From: CAVPOO01 sp963707015
GTDB taxonomy: Bacteria > Pseudomonadota > Gammaproteobacteria > Thiohalobacterales > Thiohalobacteraceae
Assembly: GCA_963707015.1 (NCBI GenBank)
Contig: CAVPOO010000009.1
Span: forward strand, 1-64,000
Length of the DNA stretch: 64,000 bases
Direction of reading: 5' to 3'
Shown in pieces: positions 8,721 to 17,543 of the stretch. Each line of letters opens with the position of its first letter. Position 1 is the first letter of the stretch. The translations under genes and the position numbers were made by a program. The notes below the pieces were generated by a model that saw nothing but the letters and a program-made list of their open reading frames with translations, ran no database searches and had not been told where the DNA came from.

Positions 8721-8764
8721 ATCAGTGAACAGCAACCAGGGTTCAGTGATCAATGGAAGAATGG
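8721..8764 (-). repeat. Block downstream of VR2, shared with VR1
   Basis: On the minus strand it reads TCTTCCATTGATCACTGAA and then a stretch ending TGCTGTTCACTGAT, matching 3017-3060 with few differences. It is absent after the TR. Confidence 0.6.
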
Positions 8765-11501
8765 GGGCGGCAAACCAACCGAAAACCGATGAAGCTGCCG
8801 CGGACGCCGGGGTAGTCCCCGCCGCGAGCGGCGGAACGCAGGAGGTCTGGATCGCCTTCCAGGACCCGCCGCGCCAAACGCGTCGGTCGCAATCGCCGCT
8901 GTCTTCCTCCAGCCAGGCGCGCCCATCCTCGGGTGCATCGGTATAGCTTTCGTGCCAGCAGTCCTCGACCCATTCCCAGACATTGCCCGCCATGTCGTGG
9001 AGGCCGAAGTCATTGGGCGGTGTTTTTCCCACCGGCCAAGTGCGACCTCCACTGTTGTCTGAAAACCACGCGTAATTCTCGGCGGCCGCTTCATCGTTGC
9101 CCCAGTACCAAGGTGTCTCGCTTCTGGCACGCGCGGCGTACTCCCATTCGGCCTCGCTCGGCAGACCGCAGGTGAGCCCGTCGGTTGGGTCTGACAGCGC
9201 TTGTGCATAGGCGCGTGCCTCATCCCAACTCACATTGATGACAGGGCGGTCGCCGCGACCCCAGTTCTCGTCCTCTGGCAGGCGTTCACCTTTGCTGAGC
9301 GCATAGGCATCATATTGGGCGAAGGTGACCTCGTGTTTTGAGATGTAGAATTCCTGCAGGCAGACCTCGTGCGGTGGCTCTTCATCCGGGGCACCGCTAC
9401 CTTTCGGCGAGCCCATTTGGAAGCAGTCGGAAGCTTTGTCAGGGGGAAGCTTGACGAGCGTCGGCCTATCCGGCCAATCGACCAAAAGGCGCCAGTGGAC
9501 GATCACTGTGGACCAATCCGCCTCAGCCGTCGTTGCGTCCCCCTGACGGCGTTTCAGCCACAACGCCCCTTCGGCAAGGAACCCGCCCACCAGCAGCACC
9601 AGCGCCAGCAAGAAGACAGTCAAGCGCAGGTTGCGTTTCTTTTGCGACACGCTGGCATCGAGATAGGCCAGGGTCTCGCTATCAGCTCCGGGACGGTGCG
9701 CCGCGAACTTGCGCAGTTCGCGGCCACGGGCCAGCGGGACGGTGTCCGGGTCCTTATGCCAGGCGCTGGCCTGTTGCTCCAGGCGGGTGCGGGTTGCCAG
9801 GAAATCTGTGTGCTCGATCCGCTTCCAGAGCGTCGGCCAGTAGGGTTCGCCTTTGGGATTGGTACGCAAAAGGGTTTCATGGATCAGGTCCACCTGGTCG
9901 TCGTCCCGGTTCTCGGACTCCGCGGGCGAGATCAGCACCAGGCGCACCGGAGCGCTTTCCTGCGCGCTCTCCTCCGGACCCGGGTGCCCGGAAAGTCGTT
10001 CCAGTATGGCCTCGCCGGGCTCACCGCCACCGGCGCTGGCTACCGCCTGGCGCCGGCTGATGCTGCGGCGGGCGTTGACGGTGTTGATGCCCGGCTCCAC
10101 CAGGGCTAGCAGCAGCCGCAGCGCTGGTTCCTTGCTTTGGTCACCGAGCCGTACCAGCAGACTGTCGGCGCTGCTGGCGAGTGCGCCACCCAGGCCGCCG
10201 ACCGTCTTGTAACGGGCGCGCTGCAGCACGCCGTCCGTGCCGGCGTCGTCGCACAGCAGGCGTAACAGGTTACTGACCAGCGGCAGTGCACCCGGCTCGT
10301 TACGGGCTTCGTCGATGATGTCCTCGGACAGTTGATCATCGCTGTACCGCAGGCCGGCCAGTTCCACGCTGCGCAGCACGATATCGCGCAGGCCGGCCTC
10401 GGTCACGGGCAGCAACTCATAATGGGCAGCGTTGTTGCGCCGTGCGTTCAAGCCGGGTGCGGTCTCGAACTGGCCGAGGAAATCGCTGCGCAGGGTGGTG
10501 ACGAGGTACAGGGGAAGATCATGGTTGTCGATCGCCTCGGCCAGGAGCTGATCGAAGCGTTGCCGCTCGGCTACCTTGTCACGGGTCAGGGTGAAAAGCT
10601 CCTCCAGCTGGTCCACGACCAGCAGCGGGAGCTGTTTCCGGCCTGCCGGCACGCATTCGGCGAACAGATGGGCGAGGCGAAAGTCCGTGTCACGCAGGCG
10701 CTGTTCGATACGCTCCGTCGGTTGCTTGCAGGCTCTGGCCAGGACCGCTGCCAGAGCGAAGAGGGGCGAGCGGCCGGGACGCATGACGCCCAACACCCGC
10801 AGACTTACATCAGTCGCCCCGAGATCGAGCCAGCCATTTTCGAGCGCCGGGATCAAACCGGCCCGGAGCAGGGATGACTTGCCCACACCGCTGTTGCCCT
10901 CGATGCGCAGCCAGCGAATCCGCCCGCCGTCGGCCTGCCGCTGGCTGAACTTGTCCAGCGCCGCGAGCAGATCGGTATGGCGACCGAAGAAAAAGGCCTG
11001 GTGCTCGCGCTCGAACGGTGCAAGACCGGGGAACGGACAGCGCCCCAGCTCGGGTGGCAGTTGCGGCTTACGGTATTCGCGGAACAGATCGGTGCGCAGC
11101 GCCGTGGCCAGCGAGGCGATCTGTGCGGCGTCTCGCGCGTCCTCGAGGCGATGGAACTGGAACAGGCTCAGGAAGGGCGGAACCCGATCATCGGGCGTAT
11201 CGTCCAGCAACACCGGGACGATCGGCAGGCGTGCCCTGGCGCTGCGGCTGAAGTGCCGCGACAAGGCTACACCGACTTCCGCCTGTATCCAGCCCGACAC
11301 GCCCTGCTGGCCGATCAGGACCAGGAAGGCCGCGCAATCTTTCAACTTGGCCTGCAGGACATCCTGCCACTGCGGCCCCAGCGGGATGTCGGCATCCCAC
11401 CACACGGTAAGGCCCGCGCCCTGCAGCGACTCGACAATGGCAGCCGTTGTGCCCTTATCGGCGTGGGCGTAGCTGACGAAGATGCTCGGTGGGGCCGACA
11501 T
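8743..11501 (-). pseudogene. DGR target protein 2: TIR-STAND ATPase-TM-FGE sensor, frameshifted in VR2
   Basis: Residues 1-130 are a TIR domain (IFVSYAHADK; a conserved Glu near residue 75 in WIQAEVGVAL). A STAND NTPase follows, with CPFPGLAPFE at its start, the GRHTDLL motif and P-loop EGNSGVGKSS near residue 203. One membrane segment (FLLALVLLVGGFLAEGALWL) lies near residue 630. An FGE/C-type-lectin domain with DMAGNVWEWVEDCW and RRVWRGGSW follows and ends in VR2. TIR domains of such proteins can be NAD-consuming effectors, so the protein looks like an antigen or phage sensor with a suicide or signalling output. The single-base loss in VR2 makes the frame read past the stop, through the TR and on to 8163; the intended end is the TGA at 8743. 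About 920 residues if repaired. Confidence 0.88.
8765..8873 (-). repeat. DGR variable region VR2, with a one-base deletion
   Basis: It aligns to the TR with 20 substitutions, all at TR adenines, plus loss of a single C just after GGGTCCTGGAA (about 8857-8858). The last 26 bases are invariant. Restoring one base gives the frame GGSW-NGDPDLLRSAARGGDY...GFRLVCRP. As it stands, the missing base shifts the target gene out of frame at the beginning of its diversified surface. Confidence 0.93.
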
Positions 11502-12087
11502 GACTGTCCCTGGTGCGAGTTCCTGGTGAATCGGCTTCCCACAGCTTAGCAGGAAAGAAACGATCGCTCATGCATGCATGGAGACGTGGTCTGTATAATT
11601 GTGCGTGGCCGCGAACAGGCTTGCTCACCGGCGCGAGCAAACCCGATCGCTCGCAAGACCAGCGCGTCTGCCCGGCGACTGATCGCGGGCATCACCGGCT
11701 GTCGGGAGCTGGAGTAAACAGGGAAAAAGGGAGACACCCATTAGCCGTCTCCGGTCAAGTAGCCAAACGAGCCCCTGATGCAGGACATCATTTGATGAAT
11801 ATGACAGTCACCTGATGACGCACCTGGGTTTTCAGTCGTTGTGCTGCCTTCCAGTTGAAGCGCACCAGTCACCCATCAGGATCTAGGCATGGCGATGTTC
11901 TGCCTGCCCCAAGCGGCCAAGCCGCTCCAGAAAAACCACAGTGCCCACGCATGGCCAAGACGTTTGTTCAGAGCCAGGGCTACCCTTAACGGGGTGCCAA
12001 CCTCAATCAGGCTCATGCGTCGGGCGCTTCAGATAAACTGTCAAATGTGTGCCGTGACGGCAACAATCAGAGAAGCCAGGATTTTCA
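11502..12087. other. Intergenic region upstream of target 2
   Basis: No gene is supported here. A TATAAT at 11594-11599 lacks a convincing -35 box and points toward the plus strand. TTAGCCGTCTCC near 11741-11752 is the inverse of GGAGACGGCTA near the right end of the IS110 element (13200-13210), which hints at older mobile-element debris. Confidence 0.3.
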
Positions 12088-13232
12088 CCATTCCCCTATT
12101 CCGTTGTCCGTCACGGCAAACCCGTTAGCCGAAGGCGCGTGTCACGTCGAACGCCTCCTGTCGCTTGAGCATGTGGTAGCAGGCCCGAGCCAGCTTGTTG
12201 GCGACCGCCTTCTTGGCAACCAGAATGTGGCTTTTTGCCTGCTTACGCTGGTAGTAACGTTTGATCTGTGGACTCCAGATGGCGCCATAATGCGCAGCCT
12301 CCATAAAGGCCCAGGCCAGGTATTTGTTGCCGTTCTTCTTGTTGCCCTGGCCCTTGTACTTGCCGTTGCTAAGTTTCTCGGATTTCACACAACGGGCATA
12401 GGAGGTATAGTGGCCGGGACTGGCAAAGCGTTGGATCGTGCCGGTCTCCAGGGCGATGGTGGATCCCAGGGCGGGGCCCACGCCCGGGATGCTTTGCAGC
12501 AAGCGGTAGCCCTCGCGTGGCGTGAGCTGTTTCTGGAGTTCACGCTCAATCTGGGTAATCGCCTCATCCAGCCAACGCCGGGCCTGGTGCGTAATCTGGC
12601 CACCCAGCAAAATAGGCGCTTCCAGGTAAGTCGCCAGCTGATCGCTCTCGAGCTTTTTGAGCGCATTGGCGCTCAGTCGCACGCCGCTATGGCGCGCAAT
12701 CAAACTTTGCAGGCTCATGTGATGCAGGGTCTTCTGCCTCACCAGCAGCAAACGTCGACGCAGCAAGTCACGCAGTGCACGTTCTTCCTTTGGATAGATA
12801 TACCCGGTCGGCAGAATGCCCAGTCGCAACAGATGGGCTAACTGCCGTGCATCCGAGAAGTCGTTGCTATACTTCAGTCCCGCATACTGGGGCATCGCGC
12901 CCGTATGCGCTAAGTGCACCTGGAAACCGGCGTCCATCAGCCCATCCACCAGCCAATACCAGTTATACGTGGACTCCACCACACACCCCGCCAACTCCGC
13001 CTGATACGTTCGCAACACGCCAATAATTATCGCCAGATCATTGGGTAACCGCTTCTCGTAGATCGTATTATCGTTCTCATCCAATATCGCAACCACGCTA
13101 TTATTGGAATGTAAGTCGATTCCGCAATACAGTGTCATTGTCGTCTCCTTTATCGGTGGTTCGTTTTGGTTTGCACTTCAACGAATACCACCTGATCTAG
13201 GAGACGGCTAGAGGATTATCAGAGGGGAATGG
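12088..13232 (-). mobile_element. IS110-family insertion sequence
   Basis: A DEDD transposase gene is bracketed by 10-bp subterminal inverted repeats, CCATTCCCCT (12088-12097) and AGGGGAATGG (13223-13232). Inverted repeats of this kind occur in the IS1111 subgroup of IS110. Exact ends cannot be set without the empty site. Members of this family encode a bridge RNA in a non-coding end. Only about 90 bp lie upstream of the gene and about 40 bp downstream, so if a bridge RNA exists it probably extends past these repeats. Confidence 0.7.
12125..13138 (-). CDS. IS110-family DEDD transposase
   Basis: A 337-residue transposase-recombinase. The N-terminal RuvC-like domain shows the DEDD acidic residues: Asp in YCGIDLHSNNSVVAIL, Glu in VVESTYNWYWL and two Asp in YSNDFSDARQLAHLL. 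The C-terminal Tnp domain has SIPGVGPALGSTIALE with the conserved Ser, followed by YARCVKSEKLSNGK. Length is normal for the family and I see no break, so it may be functional. It cuts and pastes its element by RNA-guided recombination with the family's bridge RNA. It separates the DGR locus from the peroxidase region. Confidence 0.93.
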   Translation of the reverse strand: MTLYCGIDLHSNNSVVAILDENDNTIYEKRLPNDLAIIIGVLRTYQAELAGCVVESTYNWYWLVDGLMDAGFQVHLAHTGAMPQYAGLKYSNDFSDARQLAHLLRLGILPTGYIYPKEERALRDLLRRRLLLVRQKTLHHMSLQSLIARHSGVRLSANALKKLESDQLATYLEAPILLGGQITHQARRWLDEAITQIERELQKQLTPREGYRLLQSIPGVGPALGSTIALETGTIQRFASPGHYTSYARCVKSEKLSNGKYKGQGNKKNGNKYLAWAFMEAAHYGAIWSPQIKRYYQRKQAKSHILVAKKAVANKLARACYHMLKRQEAFDVTRAFG

Positions 13233-13259
13233 CCTTACTTGGGCGGCTCCCTAATCAAT

Positions 13260-13390
13260 GTAGGGTGGGTTAGGCACGCCGTTTGTGCCGTAACCCACCG
13301 GATGTGCCGGCAGGCACTCATTAAAAAATGCGTTGTGTTGCTCTGCAACGCCTGGTGGGTTACGCAAAAAGCGCCAACTCGCCCTTACAC
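13260..13390. repeat. Dispersed GTAGGGTGGGT repeat, copy 1
   Basis: The copy begins GTAGGGTGGGTTAGGCACGC and ends near CAACTCGCCCTTAC, with internal inverted segments (GGCACGCCGTTTGTGCC and GTTGTGTTGCTCTGCAAC). Nearly the same 130 bp occurs at 18971-19100, and the right third occurs at 17411-17460. Inverted ends and the absence of an ORF suggest a non-autonomous REP/MITE-type repeat. Confidence 0.75.
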
Positions 13391-13490
13391 TTCGACTGAA
13401 GTGAGAAAATAAAAATGGATACCAGCGAGTAGTTCTGTTGCCCGATGGAGAAACCATCCAGAACCCCTTCTCTGGTAGACGGTTCAAACG

Positions 13491-13823
13491 ATGAAGGTGA
13501 AGTACTTCGAAGACACCGATACGCCGTACATTGAGCTCCGTGATCGTGACATTGCCGAATCGAAGGATGAGGAGCCGCTTGAGATGTTTCGGGACCTGAA
13601 GCAGAAGTACGGCGAATGGGTTCTCGACGTGCTCGAATATGACTGGGCGGACAATCTGCTGAAGGTGTTGGACGAGGCAGTCGTCAGGCGTGCTCTTGAG
13701 CAGGGTCAAGAGCGTCTGCTCAGGAAGGCTGAGGGGATACGGAAACGCTGCAGATCGATGCCGCATAGCGGCGAGGCCTCGTTCCTGTCATTAGCATGCG
13801 CGTCCTGGCAATGTACGGAATGA
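13491..13823 (+). CDS. Short ORF with DUF2283-like N-terminus, probably a remnant
   Basis: Only the first 26 residues (MKVKYFEDTDTPYIEL...) look like a DUF2283 protein, a small family often found near toxin-antitoxin genes. The usual glycine-rich second half is missing. It is replaced by PLEMFRDLKQKYGEWVLDVL and a helix-rich tail I do not recognise. The last 30 residues look like read-through of non-coding DNA. It is probably a fusion of two gene fragments in this debris-rich stretch. Confidence 0.4.
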   Translation: MKVKYFEDTDTPYIELRDRDIAESKDEEPLEMFRDLKQKYGEWVLDVLEYDWADNLLKVLDEAVVRRALEQGQERLLRKAEGIRKRCRSMPHSGEASFLSLACASWQCTE

Positions 13824-14343
13824 CTTCGGTCTTCGCTGTTGGCAGCCGAGAATGCACGAGTGTGGGATGGCAAGGCCGTGTTTGCAGTCAGCGAGGCAAG
13901 CGGAAAGGTGTGGAAGCGTCGGTGGCTGGAGCGGCAGGTCGGTGCTCGTGTGCGGGCTGGTCAGTCGAGGCATGGCCGCATGATTAGCTAAGTAATTGCC
14001 CGTATAGATTTTCAGACAAACGTGGTCTAAATATTTCGGACTAATCACAGTCATTTTAGACCAGAACAAATAAGGAGTTGTTGTCCTGAGAGGGAGCTCA
14101 GAATGGTCAACCTGACACCTGTCTCCCGAGTAATACGGTACAGCTTCTTCCGTGCAAGCGATCAGCGGTCTCACAGTGGCATCGGGACTGTATCCGATGT
14201 CTGAGACGGCTGGTGCATGGCCCTGCGGTTAGCGGTTTCTTGTTCGACCTTACCGGAAGTTCGCTTTTAGATTGTCCTTTGCAAACTGCCACCCATGCGA
14301 CGCGACGAGACTGGTATGGGCCTGAACAGTCTGAAAGTGCGGC
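13824..14343. other. Region without supported genes
   Basis: No convincing gene. It holds a short inverted repeat (GGTCTAAA near 14024 and TTTTAGACC near 14055) and leads into IS3-family debris. Confidence 0.3.
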
Positions 14344-14544
14344 CTGTTTTTGCGGAAGATCGTTGGCTGGGCGCTGGAAAGTCATATGCCGGAGAGTCTG
14401 ATTCTGGAGGCGCTCGGCATGGCCGTTTCACGCTGGGAGATAAAGCGCGGCACCTTGATCCATTCAGACAGAGGCGCACAGTATCGTGGTAACGAGTTGC
14501 GAGATAGATACGAACTATGTGGGGTCTATTCATTTGCCCTCTAA
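14344..14544 (+). pseudogene. IS3-family transposase (OrfB) fragment
   Basis: The frame KIVGWALESHMPESLILEAL followed by LIHSDRGAQY is the integrase (rve) core of IS3-family OrfB, with the second catalytic Asp in HSDRGAQY. The N-terminal part and the final Glu region are missing, and the frame decays after GNELRDRYEL. It is a relic. Confidence 0.75.
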
Positions 14545-14639
14545 CCTTGGCCGCTGTGCACCCGCAGCCTGCGTCGCAACAGCTGTACGAAACGAGGTGT
14601 GTGTATCTTATCGGGGGAGGATCACTTGGGGGGTGAACC

Positions 14640-14879
14640 ATGCCAAGTAGCAAAGGCAGAGCGGATGCCAACCCGCGGACGGCCGCCACGCCAGGCAAGG
14701 CGGCGGGCGACCCGCCGGTACTGTACGTCCACGGCACAGGCGACCAGCCGCCACGCGATGTTCGGAAGACCGTAGTCACGCGGTATAGCGCAACCGCGGG
14801 GACAAGCCGTTGGCGGTGCCAGCCCAGACTGGATTTTATGATGAAGTCAACTCAATCAAAGGAGAGATTACATGGCTAA
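14640..14879 (+). pseudogene. Possible truncated alpha/beta-hydrolase N-terminus
   Basis: A GGGGGG ribosome site precedes the ATG, and the text DPPVLYVHGTGDQPP resembles the oxyanion-hole start of an alpha/beta hydrolase. The protein then degrades into a basic, low-similarity tail and overlaps the next gene start by 8 bases. It may be only a leftover leader, and I assign no function. Confidence 0.25.
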
Positions 14880-16329
14880 CAATCATCACGGCATGCTTCC
14901 CTTCAAGGGACTCGGACACTTATGCACAGTGAGTCCGTTTCGCGCGGGTCGTTTTGCCCGTCTGTTTCCAGACTTACCCCCGTTGTATATCGATCCACTG
15001 ATCCTGCATGAGCTCGGTAAGGCGGGCGGTAAAATGGAGGACAAAGGCGCGCCCAATCTCACCAACAACACGCCCACGGGTATGGTCTTCTTTGGGCAAT
15101 TCATCGACCATGACATTACGCTCGACGATAGTTCATCGCTAACAGCCTCCAATGATCCGGCGAGCACAGAAAATGTGCGCACACCGACCCTCGACCTTGA
15201 TTGTGTATATGGCGATGGTCCGGGGGCGCATCCCTACCTTTATGATGGCGCTGGAAAGCTGTTAACCGGCAACGACTACCCGGCGTCACTTATTCCGAAC
15301 TGGCAAAATCAGGATGACCTGCCGAGAACGCCAAAAGGTACAGCGATCATAGGTGACCCGCGCAACGACGAAAACCGCGTTATCTCGCAGCTGCAACTCG
15401 GGGTCTTGCGGTTTCACAATACAGTCGTGGACTTGCTATCTGCAAAGCCAAACCCTCCCTCCGGCTCACAGCTCTTCGAGGAAGCCCGTCAGATCGTAAC
15501 CTGGCATTATCAATGGATTGTGGTAAACGATTTTCTGCGGACGATGTGCGGAAACTGGGTTGTTGACGATATCTTCGCGAATGGCAGAAAGGTATACCGA
15601 CCCGAGTGCATGGGAATCAACGAACCCTTTATTCCCATCGAGTTTGCCACAGCGGTCTATCGCTTCGGCCATACGATGGTTCCTCAGAAATTCAGCGTGA
15701 AGCCAGGCCAGCCAAAACATGACGTATTCGGCTCGACGCTGGGAATCGGATTCAAGCCCGTAACCAGCAGTGACGAGGTTGTGGACTGGGCGGCGCTGCT
15801 GGATAGCGGTAATGGCCAATACGAGCGGGCCGGCAGAATGGACGTGAAACTGGCCAAGCTGCTTCTCGATCTGCCTTTCATGCCCCCGACGGTCCCGGCA
15901 TTTGAACGGTCTCTCGCAGTACGCAACCTGCTCAGGGCACAAAGCTTCCTGATTCCTTCCGGCGAGCAGATTGCGTCCGCCATGATGGCTGCTGGTGCGG
16001 ACGAGATTACTTCGGAGATGATCTCAACAGTTCGTGACGCCGGTGCAAAACTGGGCCTGCCCAAGGCAACCCCGCTATGGCTTTATATCCTTGCTGAAGG
16101 CAAAGCCGTTGGACGCATGGATGAAACCGCACAAGGTCAAAAGAAATTTGCCAAAGGCGAAGGGTTGGGACCGGTCGGCGCGCGTTTTGTAGCAGAGGTC
16201 ATCATCGGGCTTCTCGAACTTGATACGCGCTCTTTCATGGGTTCCAATCGCAATTGGTCGCCGGCCGATGAAGCGGATCTGTTCGGAGGAACCAGCGTAA
16301 CCACGCTCTATCAGCTTCTGACGGCATAA
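14872..16329 (+). CDS. Animal-type haem peroxidase family protein
   Basis: A 485-residue member of the peroxidase-cyclooxygenase superfamily. The distal haem site is FFGQFIDHDITLD (residues 80-92). The proximal His is in AVYRFGHTMVP near residue 266. The conserved GDPRNDENRVISQLQ and FHNTVVDLL helices lie between. These enzymes use hydrogen peroxide to oxidise halides or organic substrates, and bacterial members may be defensive. No signal peptide is visible. AAAGGAGAG upstream supports ATG 14872. The stop is followed by an 11-bp perfect hairpin (16359-16389). Confidence 0.9.
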   Translation: MANNHHGMLPFKGLGHLCTVSPFRAGRFARLFPDLPPLYIDPLILHELGKAGGKMEDKGAPNLTNNTPTGMVFFGQFIDHDITLDDSSSLTASNDPASTENVRTPTLDLDCVYGDGPGAHPYLYDGAGKLLTGNDYPASLIPNWQNQDDLPRTPKGTAIIGDPRNDENRVISQLQLGVLRFHNTVVDLLSAKPNPPSGSQLFEEARQIVTWHYQWIVVNDFLRTMCGNWVVDDIFANGRKVYRPECMGINEPFIPIEFATAVYRFGHTMVPQKFSVKPGQPKHDVFGSTLGIGFKPVTSSDEVVDWAALLDSGNGQYERAGRMDVKLAKLLLDLPFMPPTVPAFERSLAVRNLLRAQSFLIPSGEQIASAMMAAGADEITSEMISTVRDAGAKLGLPKATPLWLYILAEGKAVGRMDETAQGQKKFAKGEGLGPVGARFVAEVIIGLLELDTRSFMGSNRNWSPADEADLFGGTSVTTLYQLLTA

Positions 16330-16358
16330 CGCGGCTAACCGCCCAACCAGGCGCTCAA

Positions 16359-16389
16359 CCGGACCTGCGTAAAAGCGGCGCAGGTCCGG
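16359..16389 (+). terminator. Strong hairpin after the peroxidase gene
   Basis: CCGGACCTGCG and CGCAGGTCCGG form a perfect 11-bp stem with a 9-base loop, 30 bases past the stop. There is no T-run, so it may be a transcript-stabilising hairpin rather than an intrinsic terminator. Confidence 0.45.
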
Positions 16390-16513
16390 TCAGCGCCAAG
16401 TTGCGCGGCGCCGAGCCGTACGTGCGCGCGCTATGCTGACAAGGAGGGACGACACGTTTTTTCTGCGGGGACCGGCAAAAGGGAGCGGAGGGAATAGCGA
16501 GGGAAATCAAGCC

Positions 16514-17299
16514 ATGGTTTACCAGACGCCCGGTGTATACATACAGGAGATTTCTGCTTCTCCAGCTTCGGTCGTAGAGGTCGAAACGGCGATTCCCGCC
16601 TTTATCGGTTATACCGAAAAGGCGGAGGAGAATGGGGAGGATCTGACTAACAAACCCAAACGTATCAAGACCCTGGTCGAGTTCGAACAGTTGTTCGGTG
16701 GCCCGGCCCGCCCGAAGACACTCAGGGTGCGGCTCGATGCCGCCAACAGGCCTGACAGGGTGACCGTCGAGCATCACTACGTCTGGAAGGCACCGGCAAA
16801 TATAAGCCTGAATTCGGTCATCTCCCCGACGGTACCCATCAGTGATGCGGACCAACAGAGCCTCAACGTGGATGTGAATGCGGGAAAGTCCATCAACGCG
16901 ATACGCACCATTCCTGGCCGCGGTACGCTCATCTGGGGTGCGCGGACCCTGGCGGGTAACGACAACGAGTGGCGTTATGTCGCGGTGAGGCGTTTCTTCA
17001 ACATGGTGGAAGCGTCTGTCAAGAAATCCACCGCCTGGGTGGTGTTTGAGCCCAACGCGGCACCGCTCTGGACCAAGGTCAAGCACATGATTGAGAACTA
17101 CCTGATCCAGAAATGGCGCGAGGGTGCTCTGATGGGTGCCAAGGCGGAGCATGCCTTCTTCGTGAACATCGGTCTGGGTCAGACCATGACCGCCCAGGAT
17201 ATTGCTGAGGGGCGGATGATAGTGGAGATCGGCATGGCCGCGGTGCGACCGGCCGAATTCATCATCCTGAAGCTCATACACAAGATGCAGAAGTCCTGA
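16514..17299 (+). CDS. Short contractile-tail sheath-like protein, orphan
   Basis: At 261 residues this is about half of a normal sheath protein. The first 55 residues (MVYQTPGVYIQEI, ETAIPAFIGYTEKA) are the standard sheath N-terminus. From about residue 130 the text SINAIRTIPGRGTLIWGARTL, RYVAVRRFFNMVEASVK and ENYLIQKWREGALMG is the standard C-terminal domain. The large middle domain is missing without a frame break. No tube, baseplate or AAA gene is nearby. It could be an internal-deletion derivative of an extracellular contractile injection system or phage gene, or a dedicated mini-sheath. The ATG at 16514 matches the family start; upstream in-frame codons do not. Confidence 0.85.
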   Translation: MVYQTPGVYIQEISASPASVVEVETAIPAFIGYTEKAEENGEDLTNKPKRIKTLVEFEQLFGGPARPKTLRVRLDAANRPDRVTVEHHYVWKAPANISLNSVISPTVPISDADQQSLNVDVNAGKSINAIRTIPGRGTLIWGARTLAGNDNEWRYVAVRRFFNMVEASVKKSTAWVVFEPNAAPLWTKVKHMIENYLIQKWREGALMGAKAEHAFFVNIGLGQTMTAQDIAEGRMIVEIGMAAVRPAEFIILKLIHKMQKS

Positions 17300-17357
17300 C
17301 CGGCAGAGTACGAGGGGCAGTGGGAAGCCGCCTGCTGGCGAAGGGATCACAGGGCAC

Positions 17358-17388
17358 TTATGAATAACGTGAGAAGCATCGGGCATAA
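17358..17388 (+). repeat. Duplicated 5' end of the psiE-like gene
   Basis: TATGAATAACGTGAGAAGCA and the following bases match the first codons of the gene at 22519, with one difference before the match ends. No further psiE sequence follows. It is a short duplicated fragment. Confidence 0.6.
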
Positions 17389-17410
17389 TAGTCCCTCCGT
17401 CTCCTTTTCA

Positions 17411-17460
17411 CGGCTTCGCACCGCCTGGTGGGTTACGCAAAAAACCCTAACTCACCCTAC
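17411..17460. repeat. Dispersed GTAGGGTGGGT repeat, copy 3 (partial)
   Basis: The segment CGCCTGGTGGGTTACGCAAA through CTCACCCTAC matches the right third of copies 1 and 2. The left part is missing. Confidence 0.7.
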
Positions 17461-17543
17461 ATTTCGACTTAAGTCAGTGGCATTCGGGGCGGAGGGAATA
17501 AGTCATAAGCCTCTGTCCTTTTTTTAGTTCAAGGAGGTAGGCA

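Noticed and set aside
8163..8742. Extension of target 2 through the TR to 8163 as a true C-terminus
   Set aside because: The extension exists only because of the one-base loss in VR2. It reads VR, spacer and TR out of their conserved frame, while the conserved frame ends at 8743.
9369..10109. Plus-strand frame of 246 codons antisense to target 2
   Set aside because: It has no recognisable motif and the opposite strand carries the TIR-STAND-FGE protein.
11594..11599. TATAAT as a promoter
   Set aside because: It has no suitable -35 element at 16-18 bp and points away from the nearest supported gene.
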